Shown: one piece after another, positions 42,175 to 50,346 of the stretch
Layout of the letters: every line of letters starts with the position of its first letter
Position numbering within the stretch: the first letter of the stretch is position 1
Assembly: GCF_900186985.1 (NCBI RefSeq)
Contig: NZ_LT906447.1
Coordinates: 62,001-126,000, forward strand
Source of the DNA: Staphylococcus piscifermentans
GTDB taxonomy: Bacteria; Bacillota; Bacilli; Staphylococcales; Staphylococcaceae
Direction: 5' to 3'
Length of the DNA: 64,000 bases
Program-made: the position numbers and the translations under genes
The notes under the pieces: generated by a model
What the model saw: only the letters and a program-made list of their open reading frames with translations
Told to the model about the DNA's origin: nothing
Databases searched by the model: none

Positions 42175-42197
42175 GTTTAAGCGTTAAGATAGGGTGT
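42175..42197 (+). promoter_or_regulatory. Possible SigB promoter of the DJ-1/PfpI gene
   Basis: GTTTAA (42175-42180) and GGGTGT (42192-42197) resemble sigma-B boxes, but the 11-base spacer is one base shorter than usual. They lie about 30 bases before the gene start, a sensible promoter position. Confidence 0.35.
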
Positions 42198-42224
42198 ATA
42201 AATAACTGGAGAGGTGAATGTTTG

Positions 42225-42905
42225 ATGAAAAAAATATTAGTAGCAGTCACAAATGTATCGAAATATCCAGATTTAGCGCGTCCAACAGGTGCATGGCTCG
42301 GAGAAGTCGTTCACTTTGCGGATGAATTCTATAAAGCAGGTTACGAAATAGATTATGTCAGCCCAGAAGGCGGCTTTGTACCTATTGACCCTGCCAGCTT
42401 ACAAGAAGATTTTATGTCAGATGTAGATTGGAAATATTATACAGATCATAAATTCATGACGCAATTGAATCACTCTTATAAACCTGACGAAGTACATGCA
42501 GAAGATTACGAAGTGATTTACTATGCAGGTGGACACGGCGTAATGTGGGACTTTGCAAAAGATAAAGGCTTAATAGAGCTAGCTGAAAAAATTTACTCAG
42601 ATAATGGCTACGTGACAGGCGTTTGTCATGGCCCAGCCGGATTGTTGAATATCAAAAATGACGGTCAAAACTTGATTAAAGGTAAAAGAGTGGCCGGCTT
42701 CTCTAATAGCGAAGAATCTCAAATGGGCGTTGAAGACAACTTACCTTATCTTTTAGAAGATGCCTTGAAAGACAAAGGCGGCGAATACGAAAAAGGTGAC
42801 GATTGGTCATCATTCGTAGTGACAGATGGTCGATTAATTACAGGCCAAAATCCACAATCCGCACAACAAGTTGCATTAGATACGTTGAAAGCATTAGGTC
42901 ATTAA
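42225..42905 (+). CDS. DJ-1/PfpI family protein (type 1 glutamine amidotransferase-like)
   Basis: The 226-residue protein has the DJ-1/ThiJ fold signatures: a Glu in VSPEGGFVP, YYAGGHGVMWDF, and the nucleophile elbow TGVCHGPAGLL with the catalytic Cys and a neighbouring His. It looks like the Hsp31-like class (glyoxalase III or protein repair) rather than classical PfpI. The ATG at 42225 is preferred because GGAGAGGTG stands 8-9 bases upstream; a longer frame from 42147 would begin inside the promoter region. It may be SigB-controlled like its neighbour operon. A clear terminator follows. Confidence 0.85.
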   Translation: MKKILVAVTNVSKYPDLARPTGAWLGEVVHFADEFYKAGYEIDYVSPEGGFVPIDPASLQEDFMSDVDWKYYTDHKFMTQLNHSYKPDEVHAEDYEVIYYAGGHGVMWDFAKDKGLIELAEKIYSDNGYVTGVCHGPAGLLNIKNDGQNLIKGKRVAGFSNSEESQMGVEDNLPYLLEDALKDKGGEYEKGDDWSSFVVTDGRLITGQNPQSAQQVALDTLKALGH

Positions 42906-42918
42906 TAATAAATGAAGG

Positions 42919-42950
42919 AAAGACTAAAGTTGCGGACTTTAGTCTTTTTT
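42919..42950 (+). terminator. Terminator after the DJ-1/PfpI gene
   Basis: AAAGACTAAAGT and ACTTTAGTCTTT form a perfect 12-bp stem with a 5-base loop, followed by a T run. Confidence 0.9.
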
Positions 42951-43119
42951 AATACCTAAATTAACATTAACTTACTTAATATTATTCATATCCCTTTTAA
43001 TATTATTAACAAATAACTCAAATGTTTTTAATTATATATTAATAATAATTAATTAGAATAAGATTACCTTATGCAAAATGAGGTATAACTTAAAAACTAC
43101 ATAATTGAGGTGCGTTAAT

Positions 43120-45399
43120 TTGGAAAAAAGACTAAATAAGTACAGTATCCGTAAAATGACTTTTGGAACATCATCGATTTTAGTGGCTTCTTTATTTTTC
43201 ATAGGAAGCGGGGCAGCAGATGCAGCTGAAAATAACCATACGGCTCAACCTGAATCGAATATTACCCAAAATGAAGTAACCACTGAAACATCACCTGTTC
43301 ACAACGCTGAGCAAGCAACTGATAAACCAGCTAAGAAGACTGAACCGTCCGTGACACAAGAAGCAACAGAAGCCAATCAGCCTGCAGAACCAGATAAAAA
43401 TCCATCACCGACACCCGAAACTAATCAACAGCAATCAGACAAGCAAAACGTATCTGAAGAAACTCCGCCGCTTAAACAGACAGCAACGTCCTTACCAAAA
43501 TCTAATGAACAAACACTGAATCAAACGCATGCTAATAGCGATAACTCTCACAATGTACAAGAAAATAATGAGACAACTAACGTAAACCCACAAACTCCAG
43601 AACAACAGACAACAAACGATATAAGTGAAAAAAGTGCAGCTGCTACAGAAAACAATCCAAAACCGACGTCAGAAAATAAGGCTACTTCTGCAAAGCAGTC
43701 TTCTTATCCTATTGAAAAATACACACAAGATACATTGAAAAAAGTTCAAAATCAAAATGCAACTATCAAGAGACATGACAACGCTGCGCCTTCTTTTCCG
43801 AATAAAGCACAGAAGGCAGCACCAGCAGAAGAAACAACGGCTGATAGTCCGAAAGAACAAGGAACAAATAATCAGACCAGCCTAAAGAAAGTTTCAGATA
43901 ACGTAACACAAAATATAGAACAAACCTTGCCGAAAGCAGAAGAACATACTTTTTCAGCACCACCTGAACAACCCAATAAAATTACTCAGCAACCTAGACA
44001 AAGCAGCACCTCGAAGACTCAACCTCCTGAGACCGTAAATCCACCACAACCTACAGTAGAGGACAAGAAAGCTGTAGTAGGGCACATTAACACGCAGAAT
44101 CCGTCTGCCGCGCAACCTGCAGAGGATAAAAACGGCGACTCGCATAAAGGCATAGAGACTTTGGGTAATAATGCGAATGCAACAACAAATAATAAGAATA
44201 CTGCGCAGACATCCAGGCCGGTAACAGATCAAACGAATAAATCAGCGAAACAGCAACAGTTTAAAAACCGAGATCCGATTATCCTTGTCCATGGTTTCAA
44301 CGGATTAGTAGGAGAAACAGCTGGACCAGCGAGCGGCAACTATTGGGGCGGGGACCGCACAGATTTGCAGAAAGATTTAGAAGAGAATGGTTACAACGTT
44401 TACGAGGCAAGCATCGGCGCTTATGGCAGCAATTATGACCGCGCAGTTGAGCTTTATTATTATATTAAAGGTGGCACTGTAGATTACGGCTCTGCACATG
44501 CTGAAAAATACGGTCATAAAAGATATGGGAAGACTTATGAAGGTGTTTATCCAGAGTGGCAGCCAGGACAAAAGGTCCATTTAGTCGGACATAGTATGGG
44601 CGGACAAACGATACGCCAACTAGAAGAATTTCTACGCAACGGTAATCAAGAAGAAATTGATTATCAAAAGGCACACGGCGGAACTATTTCACCGTTATTC
44701 CAAGGCAGTCATGATAATATGGTAACTTCCATAACGACAGTAGCCTCCCCGCACAACGGCACGCATGCTGCAGATGTAGGCAACGAGGCATTTATCCGCC
44801 AAGTACTCTATGACAATATGAAACTACAAGGAAATAAATATTCCCAAGTAGACTACGGGTTGGCTCAATGGGGCTTCAAACAAGATGAAAATGAGTCTTA
44901 TCCAGATTATGTTGAACGTGTAAAAAAACAAAGTAAGCTCTGGACAACCACAGATAATGCACTCTATGATTTGTCACGTAAAGGCGCAAAGGAATTGAAC
45001 GACCGTACTTCTTTAAATCCAAATATCGTGTACAAATCTTACACAGGAGAATCGACACGTCCAGGATTAAACGGCAGACAACGTGCTGACATCCATATGG
45101 CAGCTTCCAAACATCTTACAGGCAACGTTATCGGTAAAGCAGAAGAAAAAGAATGGCGAGAAAATGATGGCCTTGTATCCACTATTTCAGCCCAACATCC
45201 CTTCAACCAAGCCTCAACACCTGCGACAGATGAAGTACAAAAAGGAATATGGCAAGTCTCGCCCATTCAACACGACTGGGATCATGGCGATTTCGTAGGA
45301 ACCGATGCGACAGAAGCCCAAATCAAAACCCAAGATGTTCGCAACTTCTGGTTAGGCATTGCAGATGATGCAGTGAAGAGCGAAGCGGTTACAGGATAA
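43120..45399 (+). CDS. YSIRK-signal pre-pro-lipase (glycerol ester hydrolase)
   Basis: Staphylococcal lipases are secreted as long precursors and trimmed outside the cell; they release fatty acids from triglycerides. This 759-residue protein has a YSIRKMTFGTSSI signal peptide, a low-complexity propeptide rich in Thr, Pro, Asn, Gln and Glu (about 40-375) and a mature lipase domain starting near RDPIILVHGFNG. The catalytic Ser492 is in VGHSMGGQ; SPHNGTHAAD and WDHGDFVG are further family blocks, the latter probably holding the catalytic His. The TTG at 43120 is used: TTGAGGTG lies 8 bases upstream, and it puts YSIRK at the normal distance. It is close to Geh/Sal-type lipases; I cannot name the subtype. 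A 21-codon gene lies 41 bases downstream. Confidence 0.9.
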   Translation: MEKRLNKYSIRKMTFGTSSILVASLFFIGSGAADAAENNHTAQPESNITQNEVTTETSPVHNAEQATDKPAKKTEPSVTQEATEANQPAEPDKNPSPTPETNQQQSDKQNVSEETPPLKQTATSLPKSNEQTLNQTHANSDNSHNVQENNETTNVNPQTPEQQTTNDISEKSAAATENNPKPTSENKATSAKQSSYPIEKYTQDTLKKVQNQNATIKRHDNAAPSFPNKAQKAAPAEETTADSPKEQGTNNQTSLKKVSDNVTQNIEQTLPKAEEHTFSAPPEQPNKITQQPRQSSTSKTQPPETVNPPQPTVEDKKAVVGHINTQNPSAAQPAEDKNGDSHKGIETLGNNANATTNNKNTAQTSRPVTDQTNKSAKQQQFKNRDPIILVHGFNGLVGETAGPASGNYWGGDRTDLQKDLEENGYNVYEASIGAYGSNYDRAVELYYYIKGGTVDYGSAHAEKYGHKRYGKTYEGVYPEWQPGQKVHLVGHSMGGQTIRQLEEFLRNGNQEEIDYQKAHGGTISPLFQGSHDNMVTSITTVASPHNGTHAADVGNEAFIRQVLYDNMKLQGNKYSQVDYGLAQWGFKQDENESYPDYVERVKKQSKLWTTTDNALYDLSRKGAKELNDRTSLNPNIVYKSYTGESTRPGLNGRQRADIHMAASKHLTGNVIGKAEEKEWRENDGLVSTISAQHPFNQASTPATDEVQKGIWQVSPIQHDWDHGDFVGTDATEAQIKTQDVRNFWLGIADDAVKSEAVTG

Positions 45400-45440
45400 A
45401 AATTTATTGAAAAAGAAAACTTTGGAGAGGAGGAAGAACC

Positions 45441-45506
45441 ATGACAGGTACACCTCAAGAATTGTGGGAATCATTTTGGAGAGTAGTGAAAGTATTGTTT
45501 TCATAA
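45441..45506 (+). CDS. 21-residue amphipathic helical peptide, PSM-like (putative)
   Basis: An ATG with a strong GGAGAGGAGGAAG ribosome site opens a 21-codon frame whose peptide is MTGTPQELWESFWRVVKVLF plus a final Ser. TPQE is a classical helix N-cap. On a helical wheel Glu7, Glu10, Ser11, Arg14, Lys17 and Ser21 gather on one side, while Leu8, Trp9, Phe12, Trp13, Val15, Val16, Leu19 and Phe20 face the other. There is no signal peptide. Length, lack of leader and strong amphipathicity resemble phenol-soluble modulins and delta-toxin, but I recognise no specific family. It lies between the lipase gene and a terminator, so it is likely cotranscribed with the lipase. Confidence 0.55.
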   Translation: MTGTPQELWESFWRVVKVLFS

Positions 45507-45515
45507 GGTATATAC

Positions 45516-45555
45516 AGAGACGCTGAGACATTTTTATGCCCGGCGTCTTTTATTT
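45516..45555 (+). terminator. Terminator after the lipase and small-peptide genes
   Basis: AGACGC (45518-45523) and GCGTCT (45543-45548) form the stem, followed by TTTATTTTT. Its loop holds TGAGACATTTTTATGCCC, matching the loop of the hairpin at 34917-34965 at 17 of 18 bases. Confidence 0.75.
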
Positions 45556-45646
45556 TTAGCGGCAGATACAGGATGTTCTGAGTTTCGCAACTGAGTTTAG
45601 TGGTAAAGACCAACTAAGTTGTATAACGAATAGAGGGGTGAAGCGG

Positions 45647-46597
45647 ATGACGGTTAGGTGTATTTATGAAGATAAAAAGCACCAGCTTCAATCAACTGAA
45701 CAGATTCACGAAGTACCTAAAGATAGTGAATTTATTTGGTACGATGTGATTGCACCGACGAATGAAGAAAAAGAATTTTTAAAGCAGACCTTTAAATTAA
45801 GTACGAAAGAAATTGAATCATCAGTATATACTTTATCTCAACCGGATATTTCACGAAATTCCCATCGAGAAGCACGTCACATTATTGCACATACGTTAGT
45901 TGATAAAGATTTTACGGCACGTGCACTGGGGATTACGATTGCAGGTAATACTATTGTCACATTGCATCATTCTGAGTTGGCATCGGTTTCTGACGTCAAA
46001 CAACAGTTGTTAGATCATCAGCTTAAACCTGATGCTGAATTAGTGACTTTAGCACTCTTAGAAAATATTGTAGATACTTATTTTGTGCATGTTGAAAAAA
46101 TCGAAGAGCGTGTATTTTCTTTTGAAACGTATAATATGGAATCTGCACGTAATAAGAAACTCATGCAGCAAGTTTTCGATATCAGAGCTGAAATTATTAA
46201 GTTGAAACGTATCTTATTACCGATGGAACAATTGGTCGATACGATTAAAGCATTTGGCACATTTGATAAAGATTCACAAAAGTCGCAGTTGTTCTATGAT
46301 ATTTATAATCAATTAAGACATGAAACCGAAACTTTAGCCTCGTGCGAAGATTTAACAGATGAGATTAAAGACAATGACCAATCCTATCACACAACACGTA
46401 TCAGCAAGGTGATGAATGTATTGACGATTATTTCATCTATCTTCTTCCCGCTCTCTTTCTTATGCGGATGGTACGGTATGGGCTTCAAATTTATGCCAGA
46501 ATACGATTGGAAATACAGCTATCCAGTCTTTATCGTCCTGGCTATTGTCATCACTGCAGCTTTAGTGATGTTATTTAAAAAGAAAAAATGGTTTTAA
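45647..46597 (+). CDS. CorA-family divalent cation transporter paralogue with GMG in place of GMN
   Basis: The 316-residue protein has the CorA layout: an acidic cytoplasmic N-terminal domain, a long helix (about 150-250, including RAEIIKLKRILLPMEQLVDTI) and two C-terminal membrane segments ending in KKKKWF. The selectivity loop that is GMN in CorA reads YGMG (277-279, GMG), followed by FKFMPEYDWKY. GMN is nearly invariant in Mg2+ channels of this family, so this copy may have a different ion preference or a regulatory role. The ATG at 45647 is chosen because GAGGGG lies 8 bases before it. A tandem paralogue of equal length downstream keeps GMN. Confidence 0.8.
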   Translation: MTVRCIYEDKKHQLQSTEQIHEVPKDSEFIWYDVIAPTNEEKEFLKQTFKLSTKEIESSVYTLSQPDISRNSHREARHIIAHTLVDKDFTARALGITIAGNTIVTLHHSELASVSDVKQQLLDHQLKPDAELVTLALLENIVDTYFVHVEKIEERVFSFETYNMESARNKKLMQQVFDIRAEIIKLKRILLPMEQLVDTIKAFGTFDKDSQKSQLFYDIYNQLRHETETLASCEDLTDEIKDNDQSYHTTRISKVMNVLTIISSIFFPLSFLCGWYGMGFKFMPEYDWKYSYPVFIVLAIVITAALVMLFKKKKWF

Positions 46598-46622
46598 GAT
46601 GAAATTGAATAATTTTTTGGAA

Positions 46623-46658
46623 TCCTGGAGTAGTTATAGTACTTCAGGACTTTCTTTT
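46623..46658 (+). terminator. Terminator between the two CorA paralogues
   Basis: TCCTGGAGTA (46623-46632) and TACTTCAGGA (46640-46649) form a 10-bp stem with one G-T pair, followed by CTTTCTTTT. The two genes are therefore probably separate units. Confidence 0.7.
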
Positions 46659-46733
46659 GCTTTAGTGCGTTTTCAGCCGCATCTGCAGTGGTATCTAGTA
46701 AATAAAAGAGACACTTGAAAAGGCGTGAACATA

Positions 46734-47684
46734 ATGACATTAACTTGCATGTATCAAAACGAAAATCAACAAATTATCACCACCAGCCACTTAGATAAAG
46801 TGCCCAAAAATAGCGGCTTTGTTTGGTATGACTGTATCCAACCTACCAAAGAGGAAAAGGAATATCTTCAAAACGACTTGAATTTAGATCAAAATGAAGT
46901 GGCTTCTTCAATTTACACGTTAGGCCATCCCGATATTTACCATAATGCTGAAGAAGATATTAAGCACATCATCGTGCACACATTGGACACGAAAGATTTT
47001 TCGGCTCGACCGTTGAATATTACGATTACGGAAAATAGTTTAGTCACGATTCATCAGTCTAAAATACCGCTCATCGATTATTTACAAGAATCATTAGAAA
47101 AAGGCTCAATTAAGCCGGATGCCGAAATGATTACTCTGAAGTTATTGCATAAGATTATCGAATCTTATTTTGCTTATGTAGGAGAAATTGAGGAAGAAGT
47201 ATTTAATTTGGAATATCAAAATGTAGATTCCGATCGTAATAAAAAAATGATGAGGGAAGTTTACGATATTCGAGCTGAAATTATTAAATTGAAGCGCGTT
47301 ATCTTACCTATGGAGCAACTAGTAGAAACGATTCAGACATCTAACCATTTCAATGAGAACCAACATAAGAAGCGCTTGGTGCATCGCATCTTAAATCAAT
47401 TGAAGCATCAAACCGCAACTTTGAAGGCCTGTGAAGAATTAACCGACGAAATTAAAGATAATAATGAATCGTATCATTCGAGCCGTATCAATAGTGTGAT
47501 TAATGTCTTAACTATACTATCTTCTATCTTTTTCCCACTCACACTTCTTACAGGATGGTTCGGAATGAACTTCACCAATATGCCGGAGCTGCACTGGAAA
47601 TACAGTTATTTCGTATTCATCGGCATTACGGTCGTGTTATCTATTGCATTGATTGTGTTATTTAAAAAGAAAAGATGGTTTTGA
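46734..47684 (+). CDS. corA: CorA-family magnesium transporter
   Basis: This 316-residue CorA homologue has the standard GMN selectivity motif at 277-279 (FGMNFTNMPELHW), the long helix with RAEIIKLKRVILPMEQLVETI, and two closing membrane segments ending KKKRWF. CorA pentamers carry Mg2+ (and Co2+/Ni2+) inward, gated by intracellular Mg2+. The ATG at 46734 is used since AAAAGG lies 10 bases upstream; a GTG at 46725 is too close to it. It is clearly a duplicate of the preceding gene, with the same length and many shared blocks. Confidence 0.85.
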   Translation: MTLTCMYQNENQQIITTSHLDKVPKNSGFVWYDCIQPTKEEKEYLQNDLNLDQNEVASSIYTLGHPDIYHNAEEDIKHIIVHTLDTKDFSARPLNITITENSLVTIHQSKIPLIDYLQESLEKGSIKPDAEMITLKLLHKIIESYFAYVGEIEEEVFNLEYQNVDSDRNKKMMREVYDIRAEIIKLKRVILPMEQLVETIQTSNHFNENQHKKRLVHRILNQLKHQTATLKACEELTDEIKDNNESYHSSRINSVINVLTILSSIFFPLTLLTGWFGMNFTNMPELHWKYSYFVFIGITVVLSIALIVLFKKKRWF

Positions 47685-47697
47685 GTTGAAGAATTGT

Positions 47698-47774
47698 GAA
47701 TCTAGACACTTCTCGGAATTTAGTGTCTAGATTCTTATGTTTTCTGGACACTTTGCAGAATTTAGTGTCTAGAT
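47698..47774. repeat. Two tandem stem-loops sharing one sequence
   Basis: GAATCTAGACACT (47698-47710) and AGTGTCTAGATTC (47722-47734) form a perfect 13-bp stem. A second, shorter copy follows: TCTGGACACT with AGTGTCTAGA (about 47744-47774). Both share CAGAATTTAGTGTCTAGATTC-like right halves, so they are direct repeats of a hairpin unit. Neither has a proper T run. They lie between converging corA and nagB. Confidence 0.7.
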
Positions 47775-47817
47775 TCCCACATTTTCACACCGTTTATTCA
47801 AAAATCCACACATAAAA

Positions 47818-47846
47818 CATAAAAAAACTGAGCACCCGGCTCAGTT
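47818..47846 (-). terminator. Terminator of the nanE-nagB operon
   Basis: On the minus strand AAACTGAGC and GCTCAGTTT form a 9-bp stem around CGGGT, followed by TTTT. It overlaps the nagB stop region. Confidence 0.85.
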
Positions 47847-48577
47847 TAGTGAAGTGCTTTGAAAATGACATCGTCTACAATAACTTCGACATTAGAATGG
47901 CGATGCAAGATAGAGGCTGGTAGCTCCTCAGAAATTTCTCCAGTAGCCAAGCGGCGAATCGCATCAATTTTTTTCTCGCCAAAAGCCAGCAAGATAATAC
48001 GTTCTGCCCGCATAATTGAAGACAGTCCCATGGAAACCGCTTGTTTCGGCACATCATCGGCATGTTCAAAATGGATACTGTTTGCATGTAGTGTAGAAGG
48101 CGTCAGATCAACAATACTCGTAGTACTCTCAAAGGAAGTGCCCGGCTCATTAAAACCAATGTGGCCATTTTCTCCAATACCTAGAATTTGAATATCCGGT
48201 CGTCCCATTTCATGCAGCAATTGCTCATAACGTGCGCCTTCATCAACCGCCTCATCAGACTTCCCATTAGGAATATGAATATTAGATTCTTGCCAACCTT
48301 CATACTGATTGAATAAGCGCTCATGCATGTAAGTATAGTAACTTTGCGGATGTGTTGCCTCCAACCCTACATATTCATCTAGATTAAACGTATGTACCCC
48401 GCTGACATCCACTTGATTCGCTCTTAACAAATCGGTAAATTGCGGGTAAAGTTCAACCATAGTAGAACCTGTCGCTAATCCCAAAATCGCTTGCGGATTA
48501 TTTTTAATCGTCTTTAATAATGCAATTGCTGTATATATACTCGCTGTACTTTTATCTTTCAAGTTATAAATGTTCAT
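47846..48577 (-). CDS. nagB: Glucosamine-6-phosphate deaminase NagB
   Basis: NagB turns glucosamine 6-phosphate into fructose 6-phosphate and ammonia, the final step that brings amino sugars, including those from sialic acid, into glycolysis. The 243-residue protein has LGLATGSTMVELY (phosphate loop), FNLDEYVGL with the catalytic Asp-Glu, and LGIGENGHIGFNEPG with the catalytic His. The ATG at 48577 is preferred: GGGAGAG lies 8 bases before it, and the product starts MNIYNLKDKS. Upstream in-frame codons overlap nanE. It directly follows nanE, so the sialic-acid pathway end steps are cotranscribed. Confidence 0.95.
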   Translation of the reverse strand: MNIYNLKDKSTASIYTAIALLKTIKNNPQAILGLATGSTMVELYPQFTDLLRANQVDVSGVHTFNLDEYVGLEATHPQSYYTYMHERLFNQYEGWQESNIHIPNGKSDEAVDEGARYEQLLHEMGRPDIQILGIGENGHIGFNEPGTSFESTTSIVDLTPSTLHANSIHFEHADDVPKQAVSMGLSSIMRAERIILLAFGEKKIDAIRRLATGEISEELPASILHRHSNVEVIVDDVIFKALH

Positions 48578-48605
48578 TACTTTGACTCTCCCAACTTGCT
48601 TATGA

Positions 48606-49274
48606 CTATTCTTCTGCTGCTTGTACAAAGCGTTCGGTAATTTGTTTCGGACGAGTAATCGCGCCGCCTACTACTGTGCAATGAACGCCGAGATTGCTGA
48701 CAGTTCGATACATTTCCGGAGTAATCACATTGCCCTCCGCAATCACTTTGGCCTCCACCTTTTCCAAGATTTCTTTTAAAAAAGCAAAGTCATTCTCGTA
48801 CAAAATGTGCCCTTTAGTATAGTGAGTGTAGCCGCGCAGGGTCGTACCGATGTAATCGAAGCCTAGTTGATCGGCGTTGATGGCTTCGTCTACAGTAGAA
48901 ATGTCCGCCATGATTTCTGTGTGAGGCGCATGTTCGCGAATATAAGCGACTAATTCAGCTAAGGTTTCTTGAGGGCGCTCTTGCTTTGTGGCATCTAAGG
49001 CGATAACGTCACAGCCGCTTTCGATTAATTCATCGACTTCCTTAGACGTGGCGGTGATAAACACCTCAGAACCTTCGTAATCTCGCTTTACAATACCAAT
49101 GACAGGCAAGGGCACCTCTGCTTTAATCGCTTCAATATCTTCTTTCGTATTGGCGCGAATTCCGACCGCTCCGCCTTCATAAGCTGCGAGGGCTAATTTC
49201 GACATAATAAATGATGAATGCAACGGTTCATCAGGCAATGCTTGGCATGAAACAATTAATCCTTGTGGTAACAT
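48606..49274 (-). CDS. nanE: N-acetylmannosamine-6-phosphate 2-epimerase NanE
   Basis: NanE converts N-acetylmannosamine 6-phosphate to N-acetylglucosamine 6-phosphate. The 222-residue TIM-barrel protein matches S. aureus NanE from memory: [63 protein letters not shown] and [13 protein letters not shown]. The ATG at 49274 gives the usual N-terminus, and GGAG lies 9 bases upstream. It is divergent from nanR, with a shared TGAAAA-N3-TTTTCA palindrome in the gap. Confidence 0.95.
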   Translation of the reverse strand: MLPQGLIVSCQALPDEPLHSSFIMSKLALAAYEGGAVGIRANTKEDIEAIKAEVPLPVIGIVKRDYEGSEVFITATSKEVDELIESGCDVIALDATKQERPQETLAELVAYIREHAPHTEIMADISTVDEAINADQLGFDYIGTTLRGYTHYTKGHILYENDFAFLKEILEKVEAKVIAEGNVITPEMYRTVSNLGVHCTVVGGAITRPKQITERFVQAAEE

Positions 49275-49379
49275 TCCGACACACTCCATCTCTTTTTGTT
49301 TTTGTAACTTAAGTAGGCAGTTCCTTTATCACTCTTATCATAGCACCAAGAAATTTTTAATCAATCGATAATTACAAAT

Positions 49380-49394
49380 TGAAAAAGATTTTCA
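49380..49394. promoter_or_regulatory. Probable NanR operator, nanE/nanR gap
   Basis: TGAAAA-AGA-TTTTCA is a 6-bp-arm palindrome in the divergent nanE-nanR promoter region. The same arms and spacing recur at 51283-51297 in the nanK/nanA gap. S. aureus NanR is known to bind nan promoters; assignment here is by this shared motif. Confidence 0.7.
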
Positions 49395-49437
49395 TTTATA
49401 TTACAGTTAACCTAAGATGAAGAGGGGAGATGAGGCA

Positions 49438-50244
49438 GTGAAGTTTGAAAGTCGCGTTCAGCAAAGCCGTCATTTACTGACGAAAATGGATAAAAAGATA
49501 GTGGCGTTTATACAAGAAAATGAATTAGATGATAGTTTCTCAACTATTAATTCGCTGGCACACGCAATCGGTACATCACCAGCCACTATTACACGTTTCA
49601 GCAACAAATTAAATTATGCGAACTTCCAAGATATGAAATTCAATCTGCAACATGAGAAGTCTGAAAGAGTAGTGGAAAATGCGCCATTAGTCCAGCAAAT
49701 CCATCGTTACCATCAAAATATTATTCAACAAACAGGAGAATTTATTTCCGAGGAAAAAATCAAACGCTTCGCACACTATTTGAAAACCAGTCGCCAAGTC
49801 AACTACGCAGGACTAGGCAGTTCAGGACTGACCGCAAGCGAATTTTACTATCGCACCTTACGCATGGGAGTAAAAGGCATGGTTTCAACCGATGCACACC
49901 AAATGAAAATTTCTGCCTCCTTGCTTTCCTCAAAAGATATGTTCGTAGCCATTTCCAATAGCGGAGAAACTACAGAGCTTGCAGAAGCTGCACAAATCGC
50001 TCATAAACAAGGCGCTTACGTCGTCGTCATCACAAACTATGAAGGCAGCACCATTACCCAACATGCTAATCTCGTCCTCATTACCAGCGATCAATCACGC
50101 GTACACGATACACGCTTTATCAACACACAAATCGCGACCACCTTTCTGATGGACATCGTATGTTACCTGTTGCTGAAGAACGATTATATGCATAAACTTT
50201 ATCAACATACACGCCACACCATTCTGGGAAAGAAAGATTTGTAA
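49438..50244 (+). CDS. nanR: RpiR/MurR-family regulator NanR
   Basis: The 268-residue protein has an N-terminal RpiR-type helix-turn-helix (SLAHAIGTSPATITRFSNKL) and a C-terminal SIS sugar-phosphate domain (VNYAGLGSSGLTASEF, VAISNSGETTELAEAA). In S. aureus NanR represses nan genes and responds to N-acetylmannosamine 6-phosphate. The GTG at 49438 is favoured because GGGGAG lies 9 bases upstream; the ATG at 49417 would contain that ribosome site. It is divergent from nanE and convergent with nanK. Confidence 0.85.
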   Translation: MKFESRVQQSRHLLTKMDKKIVAFIQENELDDSFSTINSLAHAIGTSPATITRFSNKLNYANFQDMKFNLQHEKSERVVENAPLVQQIHRYHQNIIQQTGEFISEEKIKRFAHYLKTSRQVNYAGLGSSGLTASEFYYRTLRMGVKGMVSTDAHQMKISASLLSSKDMFVAISNSGETTELAEAAQIAHKQGAYVVVITNYEGSTITQHANLVLITSDQSRVHDTRFINTQIATTFLMDIVCYLLLKNDYMHKLYQHTRHTILGKKDL

Positions 50245-50288
50245 AGGAAGTCTCCCGTTTGTCTGAGGTAAGACTGAAGTAAGTGTAA

Positions 50289-50346
50289 AAAAACGCTCCA
50301 TATCAATGTTTTGGTTGCACCTTACATAGATGTGGAGCGTTTATTT
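50289..50346. terminator. Bidirectional terminator between nanR and nanK
   Basis: AAACGCTCCA (50291-50300) and TGGAGCGTTT (50333-50342) form a perfect 10-bp stem with a 32-base loop that has extra pairing. A and T runs flank both sides. Confidence 0.75.

Noticed and set aside
43669-44674. Several minus-strand frames opposite the lipase propeptide
   Set aside because: They are Cys/Arg/Leu-rich mirror frames of the Thr/Gln/Pro-rich coding strand, overlap each other and lack ribosome sites.
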